Below, one piece after another: positions 47,766-58,479 of a stretch of DNA of 64,000 nucleotides; the first letter of the stretch is position 1, and each line of letters starts with the position of its first letter. A model generated the notes under the pieces. That model was not told where the DNA came from and ran no database searches. It worked only from the letters and a program-made list of their open reading frames with translations. This stretch comes from Microvelia longipes (taxonomy: Eukaryota > Arthropoda > Insecta > Hemiptera > Veliidae): positions 49,428,680 to 49,492,679 of the forward strand of contig JACMZG010001914.1 of NCBI GenBank assembly GCA_018340805.1, given 5' to 3'. The translations under genes and the position numbers were made by a program.

Positions 47766-48376
47766 TTGGCACAGATAGATAGTTAACATATACACATTGT
47801 AAGGAAGCCCCTCCTTAAATTTTTATACACAATCACCTATAGTTTTTAGAATAAAAAATACCGAAGCTTCTAGAGAGGTCCGATGTGCCTTGCGCTCCTA
47901 CCGTTCCGTGTATCTCACACAGTTCACTCCGGCGCAAGCCAAGCTAATAAGTTTAAACTTTTTCATTTAAGCAATTAACTGACTCTAAAAAAGTACATTG
48001 GCTCGTGACCCCGTGCCTCGTTAGTAGCTTAATAAAGCCATTTTTAACATCAACAGAAATAATTAAAACATTACTAATTATTTATTTTTAACTCGCTGCT
48101 TTTCAAGTCAAGTCAATGCAAACAAACATACAACATATACCATCTGTACAAATACAAACTAACCGCACAAAGTTAAATAAATATTTAAAATTAGGCAGAC
48201 AAGTATTCTGGAATAAATACAGGAATTTTCTGGGGGCATCAAAACTTTCTCGCCTAACAGTCGGATAAATATGTAGTTATAATTTCGTCACAGCAACATC
48301 GGGTACTGAATTTTTAAAACTTTTCCTTGCCATATTCGCTAACCTCACCCTTAACACTTCGGCGTCATAAAAACAT
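47766..48376. other. intron sequence, nothing recognised
   Basis: No repeat, RNA or coding signal was found. Confidence 0.4.
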
Positions 48377-48378
48377 AT

Positions 48379-48440
<62 letters not shown>
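48377..48440. repeat. (TA)n array
   Basis: TA repeats with one phase slip. Confidence 0.95.
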
Positions 48441-48443
<3 letters not shown>

Positions 48444-48777
48444 GCAACAGAATGACATAGTATAGTAGCAAACAGACCCGCATACAGTAAAAATATGTTT
48501 TAGTCCCAGCGGACATCTAGCCATGTACTGACCTCTCTCAAGCTCAAAGAGTTTCGACGAAAACTGAGATACGACGATATAATATATTAAAACTTTGTTC
48601 AATAGTTTAATTGATTAAGTAAAACACTAGTGTCAATTTTCAAGCGTAAGCAGAAAGATATACGAAAGAAAGGTTAGTAGTAAAAATAGATAGTAGAATC
48701 ATTAACTTTGCAGTAAATCAACACTTCCTATAGGAAAATTACAATGATATTTGAGTTCAGATGGCGGCACAAGAACA

Positions 48778-48792
48778 TATATATCTTAAAAA

Positions 48793-48855
<63 letters not shown>

Positions 48856-48927
48856 ATATATATATATTATATTATATATAATTATATATAATATATATAA
48901 ATATATATATAATATATATATATAATA
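48778..48927. repeat. (TA)n array
   Basis: TA repeats broken twice by AAATTAATATA and by ATTATATTATA slips. Confidence 0.95.
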
Positions 48928-49490
48928 CCACCAAATGTCATCGAAACTTATTTCGTCACGCCCAGTTTTTCCAATTATTAAAGTGAAAATAAGTGGGAGT
49001 GATATTTGTACCATTACAATGCTCTCACTCCTTTTATAGACGGTAAGGAAGTAATAAAATAGAAATAATGTAAAATCGGAGGCAGACAAAAGAAATTTAA
49101 TTACAATTAATTGGACGGGATTGTAGCTGCATTATTATCCTAATTGCTTGCACTTGCATCGCATCTAGACGAGTCTTGCATCCATTTCTATCTCAATCAA
49201 TTTATAACAATAATTATCATCTTCATTCCCTCATAGGGAAAATTTATCCACGTATTCCGCTATTAATGAAAAATAGTAGTGAAAATCCATCCGAGGTATT
49301 TTGAATTAGTTCACGGGAACGTCACAGTGGTAGAAACTTTATTATACAAATGAGTTAGATAGGAAGAATATGAATTATCAGAGAGGAGGAAATAATTAAA
49401 ATATAACTCGGGAAATGAGAAGGAACAAGGTAGGTTTAATATGAGGTTTAAACCGACTAGTAAAGCTGTATTAAAGGTTTAACCTAACAA
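48928..49490. other. intron sequence, nothing recognised
   Basis: AT-rich sequence with no supported feature. Confidence 0.4.
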
Positions 49491-49810
49491 GGATAACTAT
49501 ATTTTAAGTTTAATACGAGGTTAGGATATCTATATTATAGGGTTAATACGAGATTTTAACTTAGGATAACTATATTATAGGGTTAATACGAGGTTTAAAC
49601 TAACTAGGATATCTATTTTTAGGGATAATACGAGGTTTAAACTAACTAGGATATCTATATTATAGGGATAATACGAGGTTTTAACTTAGGATAACAATAT
49701 TATAGGGTTAATACAATGTTTAAACTAACTAGGATATCTATATTATAGGGTTAATGCAAGGTTTAAACTAACTAGGATATCTATATTAAAGATTTAAATT
49801 AGGTTTAAAC
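49490..49810. repeat. 40- to 43-bp minisatellite
   Basis: About seven copies of AGGATATCTATATTATAGGG followed by TTAATACGAGGTTTAAACTA. Confidence 0.92.
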
Positions 49811-50049
49811 TGACAGATTAGATTAAGTATCAGCACCTAGGGATAACATCTAGGAATATATCAGTATATATACTTAGGTTAAACCTGGTAATTTAAAAAT
49901 AATGTTACCTGCTTACTATAGGGAAATTTAAGTAGAGAAGTAGACACTTTCCTTCTCACCTCCTCTTCCCCGGGGAGGGGGAGGCTTTAAAACAGGAAAA
50001 TATCATTTCTCTATAGAATATCCGATTTATGAAACAATAATTGTAATAC

Positions 50050-50230
50050 TAGATCACACCTGTGGCTGGCTCAGACCTAAACCATATTTGTGCACAGGTT
50101 TGTGGCTAAGCCACACCTAGACAACTTCTTTAGGTAGTCAAGACCTAGATCACATTTGCGGTCAGTCAAGACCTGGATTACATCAGTGATTAGCCTAGAC
50201 CTAGACCACATCTAAAATTGGCACGGACCT
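50050..50230. repeat. about 36-bp degenerate tandem repeat
   Basis: GACCTAGACCACATCTG-like units with TGGCTCAGACCTAAACCA variants repeat about five times. Confidence 0.75.
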
Positions 50231-50674
50231 AGATGAGCTTTGGAATGTAGTTAAATGTAAACAAATAAAAGAGTAACCGGGTTACATGTAATAGTGTGAG
50301 TCATACGAAGCGGTTCTCTATTTATACTTTGTAAACATTGATATGGAAGTAATACAGAGATCGGGGCAGGTTGACCAGACAGACAGGTAGCCATATAATC
50401 AGGTCAGATTGCTTAACCTGTACCGTTATACCATTCTCCCTTCTACTGCCTACTTCGATAGACTTGATAAGTTCAAGTATATACTTCAAAAATACCATCG
50501 AAAATGAAAATAGCCAAATAAATAATTTCTGTTCTAGAGTACATGTTGTTTTGACCCATAATGGTATTCACCCTGCGGAAACCACTTGAGGTGGGTGGAA
50601 TTAGTTTTCACAATCAATTCCATATCATTCACAGATTAAATTAAATTAATCATTTCCAGTGTGAAGCTGGAAGA

Positions 50675-50810
50675 GACCCAAAAATATAGCATGTTAGCCT
50701 CCCATCCTGAGGAGTCCGGGTTCGATACCGGTCAGGGGTCTATACTTTCTACGTGAAGGATGGAAATCCTATCACTTCTTCAGTTTAGGTGACCCCAAAG
50801 TCACTTGTGT
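50675..50810 (+). mobile_element. tRNA-derived SINE fragment
   Basis: A tRNA-like part with AGCATGTTAGCCTCCCATCC and box B GGTTCGATACC is followed by the body block GAAGGATGGAAATCCTATCA. A similar GGAATGGAAATCCT block follows the tRNA-like head at 54,414. Confidence 0.55.
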
Positions 50811-50882
50811 TTATTTACCTTTATCGTTAAATAATTGTGTCATTTGCTATAGAATAATTTATGAATTCAAAAACAAAAAGTG

Positions 50883-50887
50883 TTATA

Positions 50888-50960
<73 letters not shown>

Positions 50961-51018
50961 AATATATATAATAATATATATAATATATATATATTATATA
51001 TATGTATATATATATATA

Positions 51019-51069
<51 letters not shown>

Positions 51070-51096
51070 ATATATATATATATATTATATATATAT

Positions 51097-51144
<48 letters not shown>

Positions 51145-51160
51145 TATATGTTATATATAA
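50883..51160. repeat. (TA)n array
   Basis: About 280 bp of TA repeats with frequent ATAATATA slips, followed by a pyrimidine-rich stretch and the GCGAATTT family end. Confidence 0.96.
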
Positions 51161-51262
51161 TGTAGTGAGTCCCCTTCTAAAAAAATTCCACCTCTCTCCA
51201 TTCTTCTCTCCATAAATCCAACCTCATAAGCTCATTTTTTCTTATCAAATTCGCTGAAAATT
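51161..51262 (-). mobile_element. element end of the GCGAATTT family after (TA)n
   Basis: Pyrimidine-rich CCACCTCTCTCCATTCTTC is followed by AACCTCATAAGCTCATTTTT and AAATTCGCTGAAAATT. This is the inverse of the order seen at 4,400 and 40,897. Confidence 0.6.
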
Positions 51263-51759
51263 AAAGATCTTTTAAAAATATTAATGATGGCATAAAACAG
51301 GCTAATGCATTAGCCATGGAAACAGGCCAGATATGAACTCTCTCGAACGATCGTTCAACTTTGCTCTGGTTAAGGTCAGGCTATTAATATTTCCAAGGCA
51401 GCACAAACTGCTTCCGTTGTAGGAAATAAATCTGGAGCTATTTATATTTATTAGTAAGACTTGTTGAAATACGACAGATCTGAACTCATTAAGGACTCTC
51501 ATTTACTCCATTTTACTCTCATTAGACTTCTTACCAGCGTCTTCAATACATTCTGAATGTAAATATTTGAGAAACTTGAAGGCTCCACTTCGGACGGGGC
51601 ATTAAATTAACTAAACAAAATACATCCTTTTCGTAATATAATTTACAATTATAATTTATATTTTAAAATATTTTTCTCTTTATTTGCTTAAAACAAATCT
51701 TTCTTTTAAAGACAAGATTTAAAAACCTTGTTGATAACTAATTTAAGTCTTGACACTTG

Positions 51760-51806
51760 ACAAAAAAAATTGAAATAAAAAGGATTTACTAATTTTAACA
51801 ATTTAT

Positions 51807-51882
<76 letters not shown>

Positions 51883-52045
51883 GAACAAAGGAGAGGTTTA
51901 TATCAAATTGAAATTTGACATGAACCTTAGGCCGAACCTAGTTTTCAATAGTTCTTTTGAAAACTTTGAAAAAAAATTGAAATAAAAAGGATTTACTAAT
52001 CTTAACATTTAAATATAATAAATAAATTATATATATATATATGTC
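51760..52045. repeat. tandem duplication around a (TA)n array
   Basis: AATTGAAATAAAAAGGATTT plus ACTAAT occurs at about 51,769 and 51,976. Between them lies a TA array (51,804-51,881) and R7 copy 2 (51,883-51,955). A second short TA run follows at 52,028. Confidence 0.85.
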
Positions 52046-52054
52046 TTCCCTCGC

Positions 52055-52128
52055 AAAATATTTACCTCCCCTCCCTAGACCTTCTCAATCAACACCTTTC
52101 TCATTAGCTCATTTGTCAATTCGCTAAA
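52055..52128 (-). mobile_element. element end of the GCGAATTT family
   Basis: TACCTCCCCTCCCTAGACC, then TCATTAGCTCATTTG, then CAATTCGCTAAATGAG. It follows a short TA run, as at 51,161. Confidence 0.5.
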
Positions 52129-52751
52129 TGAGTAAATTAAAAACTCTTTCTAGACCAAAAGAAAAGAAAGGTCAAGAGCAAAATTATAATGAATAAAAAA
52201 AAATTGGGAGGAAAAAATGGAAAAAAAGAGCGCGAGAAATCAAGGCGCGGGAATGAAATGTTGGTAAGCATTATAAACAATCTATAGGCTCCAGGAGCAA
52301 TGATAATAGTTCATATTCATATTATATATAGACTTGGATATTTGTGTCAGACATAGATTATATCAGTGATCTATCGACTTAACTCACTCACATGGCAATG
52401 ACAAGGGGACTAGAACAACAAGTTCTTTGGCAAATTTCCCCAAGGAACTTGTAATTTATGATTAATGTATTTGTCTCAGACAAATGTATTAGTTTTACAT
52501 CAAAAATATCGGAATTGTAAAAGTTTTATAGTTTCGGTATTTCTTTAAAAATCTACTATAGTAATATTAGAATAGTTTTACTTACACTTAGAAAAGTGTT
52601 AGTTAAAATAGTTTTAGTTATAGTTATATTAGTTCAAGTTATAGTCGAAATCAAAAATAGTTTTACTTACACTTAAAAAAGATTTGGTTATAGTTATATT
52701 AGTTCAAGTTATAGTCAGAATAGGGGTCATTCCATATCAAATAAAACATAC
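52129..52751. other. intron sequence with short TAGTTATA repeats
   Basis: AATAGTTTTACTTACACTTA and TTAGTTATAGTTATATTAGT recur two to three times between 52,570 and 52,725. Nothing else was recognised. Confidence 0.45.
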
Positions 52752-52929
<178 letters not shown>

Positions 52930-53295
52930 TTAACACAGGTAAAAACACGTGATATCTCTGAATTTTAATATAATTTGGTTGACAGGAAGGCAACATAGAA
53001 GGAAGAGAAAACCCAGATTTTTGGCTCATTTGGTGCAGCCATATTGCCGCAGTAGGGTGGTGAATTCACCAAAAAGTGTGATTTTTCAACATTTCTTTGA
53101 ATACAAAAATGGCTGTATCTAAAATTCTGCACATAGTATGATTTTTATTTTTATGGCGTTTAAAAGCTTATGTTTTTATTACGAGCAAGTGTAAAATGAA
53201 AATGCTAACATCTCAAAAGCAATTTTTAAAAAATTCCTTAAAGGAGCTTAAACAAACTGTTAGTAAAATGACCACATTTTGGGACCGCCATGGGA

Positions 53296-53451
53296 TTGGG
53301 CACAGTAGCGCAAAAAGTGTGTCCAGGTTTGTCAAAGTGTAAAAAAGTTACTCACGTTGCTATTTCTATCAATGATTATGTGATAAATCCTTATTTTCCT
53401 TACACTTTGACATATCTTGACACACGTTATGCGCTATTGAGTCCAATATTT
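53296..53451. mobile_element. small fold-back element
   Basis: TTGGGCACAGTAGCGCAAAA plus GTGTGTC at the left and its imperfect inverse GACACACGTTATGCGCTATT at the right. GTCAAAGTGTAA / TTACACTTTGAC forms the inner arms. Confidence 0.65.
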
Positions 53452-53558
53452 AATTAATCTATTATGTCTTCTTGTGTTACAAAGGGCCAGAAATAAATAC
53501 ATAGTTTTCACGTATAGCTGTGTTTTTATTCACAACCTTATCCCGAATTGGTGGAGAC

Positions 53559-53691
<133 letters not shown>

Positions 53692-54413
53692 TTTCTATGT
53701 TTGTTTTAAACTTGGCATATGGTGGCATGTTCAGAAGGATACGAAGAAATATCAGGGGAAATATTAAAATGTCACAATTTGAATATGTTTTATTTAAATT
53801 TTATTGATTTAATTTCAATTAGCTTGAAATTTAAAACATGTTTTATTAATATAATACAATGCCTAACAGCATTTTCGATTTTCAGTACATTCTCCAGTGC
53901 CAGTCACGTTTAGAGAGAAGTTAAACGTAAGATAATAATCATAGTGGTCTGAATAATACGTGGAGAAAATTTGAGACAAAACGGGTGAAAATTGCGGGAG
54001 TTATTTGCTAAATACGATTTGTACGTTGACCTATAAGGTCCCTAATACACCAAGTCAACATCGGACAAATAAAGTAAGACCCCGTCAAAGTTACTTCCTT
54101 TTATTTTCTTCAGACAAAAAGAAGAAAACAAAGTAAAACGGTCGAGTTCACAGCGAACACAATGCAAAGAAATTTGCTAGAGGTGAGTTGAAAAAACTAA
54201 AGACGAAGAGTTAGATAAAGGAAACGAAGAGTTCCCATAGTCAAATAGGGAAATGCTTAGCAGAAAGAAAACAAAAGGAACATAACTGGACTCGCATCAC
54301 AAGCTTGACTTTCACCTAGATTCATAAGCAACTAGAACTAGGTTACATATAAACTTGTAAATCATTTAAGCTTCTTCTTCATTCTTATAAAGATTCATAG
54401 GTCGAAGATAAAG
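53692..54413. other. intron sequence, nothing recognised
   Basis: AT-rich, with no supported feature. Confidence 0.4.
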
Positions 54414-54565
54414 GGGAGCCGCTGGTGTAGTGGTTAGCACGTTTGACTGAAACCCAGACAGACCAGGTTCAATCCTGATAGGACTCTCTAGGATGTTTAT
54501 GTGGGGAATGGAAATCCTTTTACGTGCTGAAAGGGACGTTAAGTTGGTGCATTCGAGCCTGTAGT
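54414..54565 (+). mobile_element. tRNA-derived SINE
   Basis: The head has box A TGGTGTAGTGGTTAGCACG and box B GGTTCAATCC. The body has GGGAATGGAAATCCTTTTAC. The head resembles a tRNA, but the acceptor stem is not completed on the 3' side, so a SINE is the better reading. Confidence 0.7.
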
Positions 54566-54607
54566 ATATAGTATATCAAGTACTTGTAAAAGATCTCTAA
54601 CCTTAAA

Positions 54608-54695
54608 AAAAATATATACATATATATATATATATATATAATATATATATATATTATATATATATATATATATACATACATATACATATACATAT

Positions 54696-54739
<44 letters not shown>

Positions 54740-54740
54740 C
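54608..54740. repeat. (TA)n array at the 5' break of the Penelope-like element
   Basis: TA repeats with TACATACATA steps pass directly into coding sequence of the retroelement. Confidence 0.95.
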
Positions 54741-54750
54741 ATATACATAC

Positions 54751-55490
54751 CTAGTTACTGTCGACGTTACATCGCTGTACACTAATATTCCTCACTCTGA
54801 AGGTATTAAAGCCATTAAATATTACACAAGTCAGCGCCCTAAACCACACACCCCCTCCACTGCCTTTCTTCTCCAACTTATGGAGTTTGTTCTCGAGATG
54901 AACAACTTTCAATTTGAGAACAACCACTACCTTCAGATCCAAGGTACGGCGATGGGAACCCGGGCAGCTCCGGCTTATGCCAACCTTTTCATGGGACAGA
55001 TTGAAACCTTATTCCTTGGATCCCAATCCTTAAAACCTCTCCTATGGCGTCGTTTTATCGACGACATATTTTTCCTGTGGACTCATGGCCTACCCTCTCT
55101 TAAAACATTCCTTTCGGACCTGAATTCCTTCTCCTGCCTCCGTTTCACCTCTGAATACTCCCAGTCGCATGTTACCTTCCTCGATGTGGACGTCTATCTC
55201 CAGGGTGGCAAGCTGGAGACAGGTGTCCACATCAAACCAACCAACCTTCAACAATACCTACATTTCTCTAGTTGTCATCCCTATTCCCAGAAAAGATCCA
55301 TTCCTTTTTCCCTTGGCATCAGAGGTAACAGGATTTGTTCCAACGAAGCCTTCCTGGACCGTTACATTGGTTCCATCAAAACATCTATTCTTTCCCGTGG
55401 CTACCCCCCTCCCATAGTTAACTCTCAAACTTTAGCTTCTTTTCATCCTAGACCAGAACGGCCTCCTGCTCTTCCATCCTTTTACCTTTT
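54751..55490 (+). pseudogene. Penelope-like reverse transcriptase, partial
   Basis: The frame starts in LVTVDVTSLYTNIPHSEG, the RT motif A region with its catalytic D. QGTAMGTRAAPAYANLFM is the following RT motif, and RRFIDDIFFLW near 55,051-55,083 is the catalytic DD box (F-I-D-D). The thumb-side sequence continues (THGLPSLKTFLSDLNS, VTFLDVDVY). A frame change near 55,480 in a T-rich stretch separates this part from the endonuclease. The upstream RT motifs are lost at the TA array, so it cannot be active. Confidence 0.9.
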
Positions 55491-56075
55491 TACAACTATT
55501 ATCCTGGCCTCCGAGTTATTAATAAATTCCTCAAAGACGGATTCGCTATCCTTTCCTCACATCCTACTGTAACTTTCAGAAGACCTCCTAACCTCTGTAA
55601 CCTCTTAGTCCATACCAAACCTCCTTCCAACGAAGATGAACCCCTTCCTCGAGGTTCCCATCCCTGCAACAGAAGTCGTTGCCTAACCTGTCCTATCCTA
55701 GATCCGGCTACTACCTTCACTAGTCCGTCAACTAATATTTCCTATCAAATCCCTTCATCCTCAACCTGCACTTCCAGTAACGTTGTATATTGCCTTGAGT
55801 GTAGGCAGTGTGATTGTTTTTACGTAGGAGAAACATCAACTCCTTTCAACCTGCGTATTAACAACCACAGACAATCATGCCGGGACCCAAGAAGTGATCT
55901 ACCCGTTGCAGTGCACGCCCGATCCCACCAAAACACCTCCTTTAATGACCTATATAAAGCCCAAATCCTTAAAAAACTCCCCGAAGATACCACCACTCCT
56001 CTCCGTCGCAATTGGGAGGTAGCCCACCAACTTGTCCTGAAATCCCGTCAACCTCCTGGCATCAATAAAAAGTAA
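55482..56075 (+). pseudogene. Penelope-like GIY-YIG endonuclease part
   Basis: In the second frame the sequence reads YYPGLRVINKFLKDGF, then HPTVTFRRPPNLCNLLVHTK. A cysteine cluster (CNRSRCLTCP) leads into VVYCLECRQCDCFYVGETST, PFNLRINNHRQSC and a C-terminal NWEVAHQLVLKSRQPPG. The FYVGET segment is the YIG half of the GIY-YIG motif, and the following R and N-H pattern fits the family. The stop is TAA at 56,073-56,075. The domain itself looks undamaged. Confidence 0.88.
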
Positions 56076-56501
56076 TATACCCCCTATACTTTTACTTAAC
56101 ATGTTATGTTTCTCGTTATTTTTATTTATTTTCATTTCTTTATTTATTATTTTTTGTACTTGTTCGAACTTTCTTTTCCTTATCTTAGTTATCTCTATTT
56201 TTTTATTTATTTATTTGTATGACTTTTGTATCCTGCGCACATTTTTCAGTGATTTAATCTTACATAATCGGCCACGTACTACTTTTTTCGTGATTTCCGA
56301 GCCCTTCCAAGCGACTCTAGCGTACTTGATGACGTCATGCCGTTCTATCTATTATCCCCTCCTATTCCACTAACCCAGAACCCCCTGCCTTATGTTCTTT
56401 CCCTTCAGTCTCTCTCCGTCAGTCGAAGAACTCAGTGTTCGAAACGTTACAACTTTTTGTAAGTCTTTTTAAGTGTGTTCTATTTTATCTCTTTAATTGT
56501 A

Positions 56502-56502
<1 letters not shown>

Positions 56503-56552
<50 letters not shown>

Positions 56553-56572
56553 TATATATATATATATATTAT
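56503..56572. repeat. (TA)n array at the 3' edge of the Penelope-like element
   Basis: TA repeats with two phase slips, directly after the element's 3' end. Confidence 0.95.
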
Positions 56573-57700
56573 GCGTGGGTGTGTGTTTGTGCCTTACGAT
56601 TTCGAGAAATGGAAAGCTTAATCAGGCAGTAGGACACCTGTTGTTTCTAACTAAAGCAACTTATATTAAAAGCCACGGCTCATCTGCAGATTAGAAGCAA
56701 CATGCCAGCAACTTTTGAAAAAGCTTTATTATTGAAATTTTAGCCCTGTCTTGTTATTTTTAGAACTAAGCAATGAAATTAGTTACGCGCCTTTTGGACT
56801 CATATGATAGAACACTTATTTCTAGATAAGGAAATAGATAAAGCTTTATACCAAGATAAGTAAAGAAGATAAAGCTAGATCAAGTAAAGAAGATAAAGCT
56901 AGATCAAGCTAAGTAAAGCGGATAAAACTTTAATATAATCATACAAAATGGATCCAAAATATTTGTTAAATCTACTTACAATATTAATCGTTTGTAATTA
57001 AAAGCTAAGGCTGGAGCGTGGCTAGATTTTCATTTGATTTATTTATTACCCTCAATTTATTTAGTTAGTCTTTTATAATGAAATTAAGTATAAAAGAAAA
57101 TAAGTTTTTTATAAATCGTTTACTCTGTTAAATAAAGCAGATAAAGCCTTATCAAGCTTACTTAGTAAAGCAATTGAAAAACTAATGAGTTGCACCCCCA
57201 ATCAGTTTAACAGACGGTGCCATTAAACTTGAACACCTTAACACACGGCAAACGAAACTGAACCTCATAATTAGTAATAATACAAAATCTGACATAAGTA
57301 TGACACAGATATAATAATTAGTTGATAGAATAGCTAATTAGATAAAACTAAACAAAATACCATGTAAGGAATTAAAGAGAAGTTGTTTATAATTAATACA
57401 TCATTTACAGGAATAACTGTTTATTTTAAATACGAATTACAAAGTTAACTACACAGCAATAAAATTTCACTGGCAAGAAGAAATTTAATAGTAACCTTGA
57501 TAGGTCATTATTTCGAGGTCCCCTGGTCATTAGTTGGCTTTCATAAATCACGGGTCATCGCTACTTACTAGACAGATACTACGAGTATTTAAAATTAAAT
57601 CCATATTTTTTTAATATAAAATAGGCGAATTTCCAAAGGAAATTCGCTAAAAAGGCAATTGGCGTCTTAGCCGCTCTGGGCCAGCCGAGTTAAAGTTTCA

Positions 57701-57703
<3 letters not shown>
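56573..57703. other. intron sequence with short repeats
   Basis: AGATAAAGCTAGATCAAGTA-type repeats lie at 56,840-56,940. A palindrome GCGAATTTCC...GGAAATTCGC lies at 57,626-57,650. Nothing coding was recognised. Confidence 0.5.
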
Positions 57704-57772
<69 letters not shown>

Positions 57773-57797
57773 CTATATATATATATATATATTATAT
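57704..57797. repeat. (TA)n array
   Basis: TA repeats with one AGCTATA interruption. Confidence 0.95.
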
Positions 57798-58479
57798 TAT
57801 TATTGTTAATTTTATATCTTAATATGCATTAACTTTTTGCAATCGTACAGAAATGTATACTAATAAAGATTTTATCTATTTATTTTCTTATTGGCGCAAG
57901 AAAAGTTTCGAAGACTTTCCCGATTCTAAAAGAATCTTGGAATTTGGTAAAATTGCGGGGAGGAAACGCATTGTTTGTAGAAATACAAAATTTTGTTTCG
58001 GGACACAAGGGATTTTTTCCGAACTGGCCGAAAGCCTGTGGAGCGATGGAGGGGTCGAGGTCCCATGTCGTCTCGTATTTTCTTTTAATTTTTTAATTTG
58101 TTCAACAAAACTATTATTGTCTTTCAAACTATTGGATATTGACCAGAATGGATGTACCATCTTTCTGGTCTTATTATGAATTAAGTTAATTGTTTACATG
58201 CGTGTTTAGGAGTAATGTTGTAAAGTTTTCATGTAACTTATTTATTCCATGTTACACTGACATGCAACGTGAGCTAAAGCTTGATTATATCTAACTTAAA
58301 GCTTAAGAGTAAGGGTTGCTCTGAACTAAGGGAATCATTTACTTAGGACTTATTTAAACAAGTTACAGAGTTTTAGATTCATACAAACACCGTTATAAGA
58401 GTACTTTGTTATATGTAGTATACGATACAAGGAAATTTGTTGTTGTAATTAAATTAGCAGAGGTTCTACACTCCTTGTC
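57798..58479. other. unassigned, with a 108-codon open frame
   Basis: The plus-strand frame 57,853-58,179 (KRILEFGKIAGRKRIVCRN) and an overlapping minus-strand frame were not recognised. Neither has a supporting signal, and both are treated as chance frames. Confidence 0.3.

Larger units (their letters stand above)
54741..56502 (+). mobile_element. Penelope-like retroelement, 5'-truncated
   Basis: The element begins inside its reverse transcriptase where a (TA)n array ends. It runs through a linker with cysteine pairs and a GIY-YIG endonuclease to a stop at 56,073. A 3' untranslated region of about 430 bp follows, ending with GTCGAAGAACTCAGTGTTCG, AAACGTT and a T-rich tail. A second (TA)n array begins at 56,503. 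The N-terminus, including the first RT motifs, is missing. Penelope-like elements are defined by this RT plus GIY-YIG combination. Confidence 0.9.

Noticed and set aside
54414..54490. Functional tRNA gene on the plus strand
   Set aside because: There is a tRNA-like head only. The 3' part continues as SINE body with no acceptor-stem pairing.
57853..58179. 108-codon open frame
   Set aside because: A similarly long frame overlaps on the opposite strand, and there is no motif, no repeat of the frame elsewhere and no splice context.
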